DNA of 64,000 nt from JAMHWF01 sp048500255. GTDB lineage: Bacteria; Pseudomonadota; Gammaproteobacteria; Burkholderiales; Burkholderiaceae_C. The notes beneath the pieces were generated by a model that did no database searches, was not told the DNA's origin, and was given only the letters and a program-made list of their open reading frames with translations. A program made the position numbers and the translations under genes. Location: contig JASNYH010000001.1 of assembly GCA_048500255.1 (NCBI GenBank), positions 744,001 through 808,000 of the forward strand, read 5' to 3'. Positions 58,788 to 64,000 of the stretch are shown one piece after another (positions within the stretch are counted from its first letter, which is position 1; every line of letters begins with the position of its first letter).

Positions 58788-60551
58788 ATGGCCCACGACG
58801 CCGACACCCCTCCCCTCGACGACGCCGACGCGCTGCGCGACTTCGCGCCGCTGCGCCGCGGCGAGGCGATCCTGCTGCACGCCTGGCGCAACGCCGAGAT
58901 CGCGCGCGTCGGCCTGCGCCGCCCCGTCGTGCCGCATGCCGACGTGACGGTGCGCGGCGCCTTCGTGCGCCGGCTCGTCTGCAGCGGCGCCGATCGCGCC
59001 GACGGGCGGCGCCTGCAGATCGTCGGCGCGTGGATCGAAGGCCGCGTCGACCTGCGCGACGCCGTCGTCTCCGACAGCCTGTGGTTCTATCGCTGCGTGT
59101 TCGACGCCACGCCGCGCCTCGAGCGCGTGCGCGTCGACGGCAGCGTCAGCTTTCCCGACTGCCTGCTGCCCGCGCTGCGCGCCGAAGGCAGCGCGATCGC
59201 CGGCGACCTCGCGCTCAACGCCGGCTGCACCGTGCGCAGCGACGTGCGCCTGTCGGGCGCGACGATCGGGCGCGATCTCAATTGCGAGCGCCTGCGCCTG
59301 CGCAGCAGCGAGCGCGCGCGCGCGCTGCCGCGCCAGCGGTTGCGTGCCGACGGCGCGCACATCGCCGGCGACGTCGTGCTCGCCGGCGGCTTCGAGGCCG
59401 ACGGCGACGTGCGCCTGGTCGGCGCCCAGATCGCCGGCAGCGTGCGCGTCGATCACGCACGGCTCGCCGGCAACCTCGACGACGAGGGGCTGCGCAGCGA
59501 GGCGCTCAATCTCGAGCTCGCGCGCGTCGCCGGCGACGTGTCGCTCGACCGCGGCTTCATGGCCGCCGGTCCCGTGCGCCTGACCGGCGCGCGGATCGAC
59601 GGCAATCTCGACTGCACCGGGGCGGCGTTCGACGTCTTCGGCGACGTCGCCTGGGGCGGCAGCGCCACGCTGCTGCTCGACCGCGCCAAGGTCGGCGGCT
59701 CGCTCGTGCTGGCACACCTCAAGCGGCCGCTGCTCGGCGCATCGCTCGTCGGCGCCAAGGTCAGCGCTCTCGTCGACGACGCCACGACCTGGGGCGGCCG
59801 GCTCGCGCTCGACGGCTTCGCCTATTCGCGTTTCGCCGACGGTGCGCCCACCGGCGCGCAGTTCCGTCTCGCGTGGCTGGCACGCCAGGAATCGACGCAC
59901 CTCGGGCGCGACTTCCGCCCCGGACCGTGGCGCCAGTTGATCGCCGTGCTGCGGCGCACGGGTCACGAGCGCGTGGCGCGCGACGTCGCCATCGCGCGCG
60001 AATCGCACCTGCGGCGCATCGGTCGCGTCGGCGCCGATGCGCCGCGCCCGCTGCGCTGGATGCCACGCGTCGGCCACTGGCTGTTCGGCGCCGTCGCCGG
60101 CTACGGCTATCGGCCGTGGCGGCTGGTCGGCGCGATGGCGATGCTCTGGCTGGGCTGCGGCGCGGCCTACTGGGGCGCCGCCGAGCGCGGCGTGATGGTG
60201 CCGGCCAATCCCGTCGTCTTCGACGATCCGCGCTATGCACACTGCCGCAGCGACGCCGCCGCGCCGCGCGGCGATGCCGGCAACTGGGCGCGCTGCCCCG
60301 ATCTGCCGGCCACCTATCCGGCGTTCCGCCCGCTCGTCTATTCGCTCGACGTGATGCTGCCCGGCGTCGAACTGCAGCAGCAGCGCGAGTGGACGCCGCT
60401 CGCCAGCCGCTCGCCGGGCCACGACGCGAGCGCATCCGGCGGCTGGGCGACGGCGACGCGCACGCTCGCCTGGTTGCAGATGCTGTGCGGATGGGCTGCG
60501 AGCTTCGTGCTCGTCGCTGCGCTGCTCGGGCTGCTCAACCGCGATCGGTGA
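58788..60551 (+). CDS. Beta-helix repeat membrane protein of unknown function
   Basis: 587 residues. From about 75 to 330 a parallel beta-helix is predicted from repeated runs of I/V-x-G-D/N-V/L-x-L alternating with G-A-x-I (for example HIAGDVVLAGGFEADGDVRL, then VGAQIAGSV; and ARVAGDVSLDRGF, then RLTGARIDGNL), a period of about 33 residues seen at least three times. Helical linker (LARQESTHLGRDFRPGPWRQ, GHERVARDVAIARE), membrane helices about 446-465 and 565-584 and a conserved-looking PLVYSLDVMLPGVEL. Similar C-termini occur in pentapeptide-type membrane proteins, so the long domain is cytoplasmic or periplasmic by topology only. Confidence 0.7.
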   Translation: MAHDADTPPLDDADALRDFAPLRRGEAILLHAWRNAEIARVGLRRPVVPHADVTVRGAFVRRLVCSGADRADGRRLQIVGAWIEGRVDLRDAVVSDSLWFYRCVFDATPRLERVRVDGSVSFPDCLLPALRAEGSAIAGDLALNAGCTVRSDVRLSGATIGRDLNCERLRLRSSERARALPRQRLRADGAHIAGDVVLAGGFEADGDVRLVGAQIAGSVRVDHARLAGNLDDEGLRSEALNLELARVAGDVSLDRGFMAAGPVRLTGARIDGNLDCTGAAFDVFGDVAWGGSATLLLDRAKVGGSLVLAHLKRPLLGASLVGAKVSALVDDATTWGGRLALDGFAYSRFADGAPTGAQFRLAWLARQESTHLGRDFRPGPWRQLIAVLRRTGHERVARDVAIARESHLRRIGRVGADAPRPLRWMPRVGHWLFGAVAGYGYRPWRLVGAMAMLWLGCGAAYWGAAERGVMVPANPVVFDDPRYAHCRSDAAAPRGDAGNWARCPDLPATYPAFRPLVYSLDVMLPGVELQQQREWTPLASRSPGHDASASGGWATATRTLAWLQMLCGWAASFVLVAALLGLLNRDR

Positions 60552-60564
60552 GAGCGCGGCGGCT

Positions 60565-61320
60565 TCAGCGCCGGCGGATCGCGAGCGGCCCGAACGACTG
60601 GCAGTTGGGCATCATCGTCAGCGCATTGATCGTCACGTGCGGCGGGCGCGTCGCGATCCAGTGCACCGTCTCGGCGATGTCGTCGGCCGTCAGTGCCTGC
60701 GCCCCCTCGTACACCTTGGCCGCCCGCGCATCGTCGCCGTGGAAGCGCACGTTCGAGAACTCGGTGCCGCCGACCAGGCCCGGCTCGAGGCAGGTGGCGC
60801 GCACGCCGGTGCCGACAAGATCGGCGTTCAGGTTGTGCGTGAACTGGTGGACGAAGGCTTTCGTCGCACCGTAGACGTTGCCGCCCGGGTACGGCACCTC
60901 GCCCGCCACCGAGCCGATGTTGACGACCGTGCCGCACCCGCGCTCTACCATGCCGGGCAGCACGGCGCGCGCCATGTGGACCAGGCCGGCGCAGTTGGTC
61001 GCGATCATGCGGTCCCAGTCGTCGAGCGAGGCTCGATGCGCCGGCTCGAGCCCGAGCGCAAGACCGGCGTTGTTGACAAGCACGCCGATGTCGCGCCAGC
61101 CATCGGGCAGCGCTCCCAGCATCGCGTGGACGGCTTCGCGCTGCGTCACGTCCAGCTGCAGCGCCAGCACGCGGCCGGCGTGCCGCTCGGCCAGGCGTTG
61201 CAGTGGCTCGACGCGGCGCGCGCAGACGATCGCGCGAGTATCGGCATCGCGCAGGAAGCGCTCGGCGATGGCGTGGCCGAAGCCGGCGCTGGCGCCGGTG
61301 ATCAGGACGGTTGCAGGCAT
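60565..61320 (-). CDS. Short-chain dehydrogenase/reductase, YdfG-like
   Basis: 251 residues. Rossmann TITGASAGFGHAIA-like loop VLITGASAGFGHAIAERFL, NNAGLAL, catalytic Ser in VNIGSVAGEVPYPGG, YGATK (Tyr-x3-Lys) and CLEPGLVGGTEF. This set resembles NADP-dependent serine/3-hydroxy acid dehydrogenase YdfG. Its ATG is 236 bp from the divergent NRPS gene, so a role in the same pathway is possible but unsupported. Confidence 0.9.
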   Translation of the reverse strand: MPATVLITGASAGFGHAIAERFLRDADTRAIVCARRVEPLQRLAERHAGRVLALQLDVTQREAVHAMLGALPDGWRDIGVLVNNAGLALGLEPAHRASLDDWDRMIATNCAGLVHMARAVLPGMVERGCGTVVNIGSVAGEVPYPGGNVYGATKAFVHQFTHNLNADLVGTGVRATCLEPGLVGGTEFSNVRFHGDDARAAKVYEGAQALTADDIAETVHWIATRPPHVTINALTMMPNCQSFGPLAIRRR

Positions 61321-61556
61321 CGTGTCGACCTTCTTGCTGCACGGCGCGTCGGCCATGCCGACTGCACCGGTTACGATGAGTCTCGGCGGCACGCAGCGAG
61401 GGTGCCTGCCGCCGATTCAGGTGAATTTTGTCTCGTCCAGCAGCCGTGCGCACCGGAACGTGGGGTCGTTGCCCGTTTCCAAGCGAGGTAGCCTGCTCCC
61501 ACACTTGATCCGCAGTCGGCTTTCGACTTGGAGCACACGTCCGTTTTCCTCGTCCT
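61321..61556. other. 236-bp divergent gap upstream of the NRPS gene
   Basis: Between the SDR and NRPS starts. It is noticeably richer in A and T than the rest of the window (for example around 61415-61440 and 61500-61556), as expected for a promoter, but I find no convincing -10/-35 pair and no binding-site palindrome. Confidence 0.4.

Positions 61557-64000
<2,444 letters not shown>

Overview
The window is a 64 kb stretch of uniformly high-GC (about 70%) bacterial chromosome, densely packed with genes on both strands. Gene content and order point to a betaproteobacterium of the order Burkholderiales. The blocks that suggest this are hda/HAD/pcnB/folK, rpsP-rimM-trmD-rplS, ftsK-lolA-rarA next to a Crp/Fnr regulator and trxB, and the DUF3717/DUF1289 protein. 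A Rubrivivax/Leptothrix/Ideonella-like relative is my best guess. I saw no rRNA, tRNA, CRISPR array, prophage, transposase or plasmid gene, so most of the window reads as core chromosome.

Layout. 1-7.5 kb: dnaE (running off the left edge), an EgtB-type sulfoxide synthase, a DUF599 membrane protein, a doxX / deleted-pirin / LysR divergon, gluQ and an FKBP isomerase. 7.5-14.2 kb: rhlE helicase, orn, a Ste24-like M48 protease with phhB and rsgA, a CobD-like protein and a NUDIX hydrolase. 14.2-16.4 kb: the rpsP-rimM-trmD-rplS operon with a structured leader. 16.4-25.3 kb: an acetyltransferase and a TM2 protein, DUF47-Pit phosphate uptake, folK, pcnB, a multiply frameshifted HAD phosphatase, hda, a SirB1-family gene and murJ. 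25.3-36.1 kb: rpsT with a strong terminator, argD-argF, a soluble hybrid histidine kinase, a secreted glycine-rich protein, and a translationally coupled operon of TAXI protein, NDH-2 and Xaa-Pro aminopeptidase. 36.2-40.9 kb: mipA and the livHMGF branched-chain amino acid ABC transporter without a binding protein. 40.9-53 kb: rarA, lolA, ftsK, a Crp/Fnr regulator, trxB, rpmB-rpmG, a LysE exporter, a fatty-acid desaturase, rsmB, purN and trpS. 53-64 kb: DUF1289 protein, MATE pump, a Cpx-like envelope-stress operon, small unknowns, a beta-helix membrane protein, an SDR and the start of an NRPS gene that leaves the window.

What stands out. (1) Two nearly identical 127-bp multi-hairpin repeats sit between consecutive genes of minus-strand operons; two of their three differences compensate each other across a stem. 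(2) The pirin gene between doxX and lysR is reduced to a 33-codon frame that keeps what look like its own start and stop. (3) The HAD phosphatase between hda and pcnB keeps all its motifs but is broken by at least seven frameshifts. (4) Nine genes have a -10-like hexamer 7-10 nt before the start codon, predicting leaderless or nearly leaderless mRNAs. (5) The NRPS gene at the right edge marks the start of a probable secondary-metabolite cluster.

How it works together: the window mostly serves replication and repair (dnaE, hda, rarA, ftsK), translation and RNA (rpsP, rplS, rpsT, rpmB, rpmG, trmD, rimM, rsgA, rsmB, trpS, gluQ, orn, rhlE, pcnB), cell envelope (murJ, lolA, mipA, Cpx-like system) and nutrient uptake (pit, liv). 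Accessory functions are concentrated at the right end. All functional calls are by reading motifs and from memory of families; no database search was possible.
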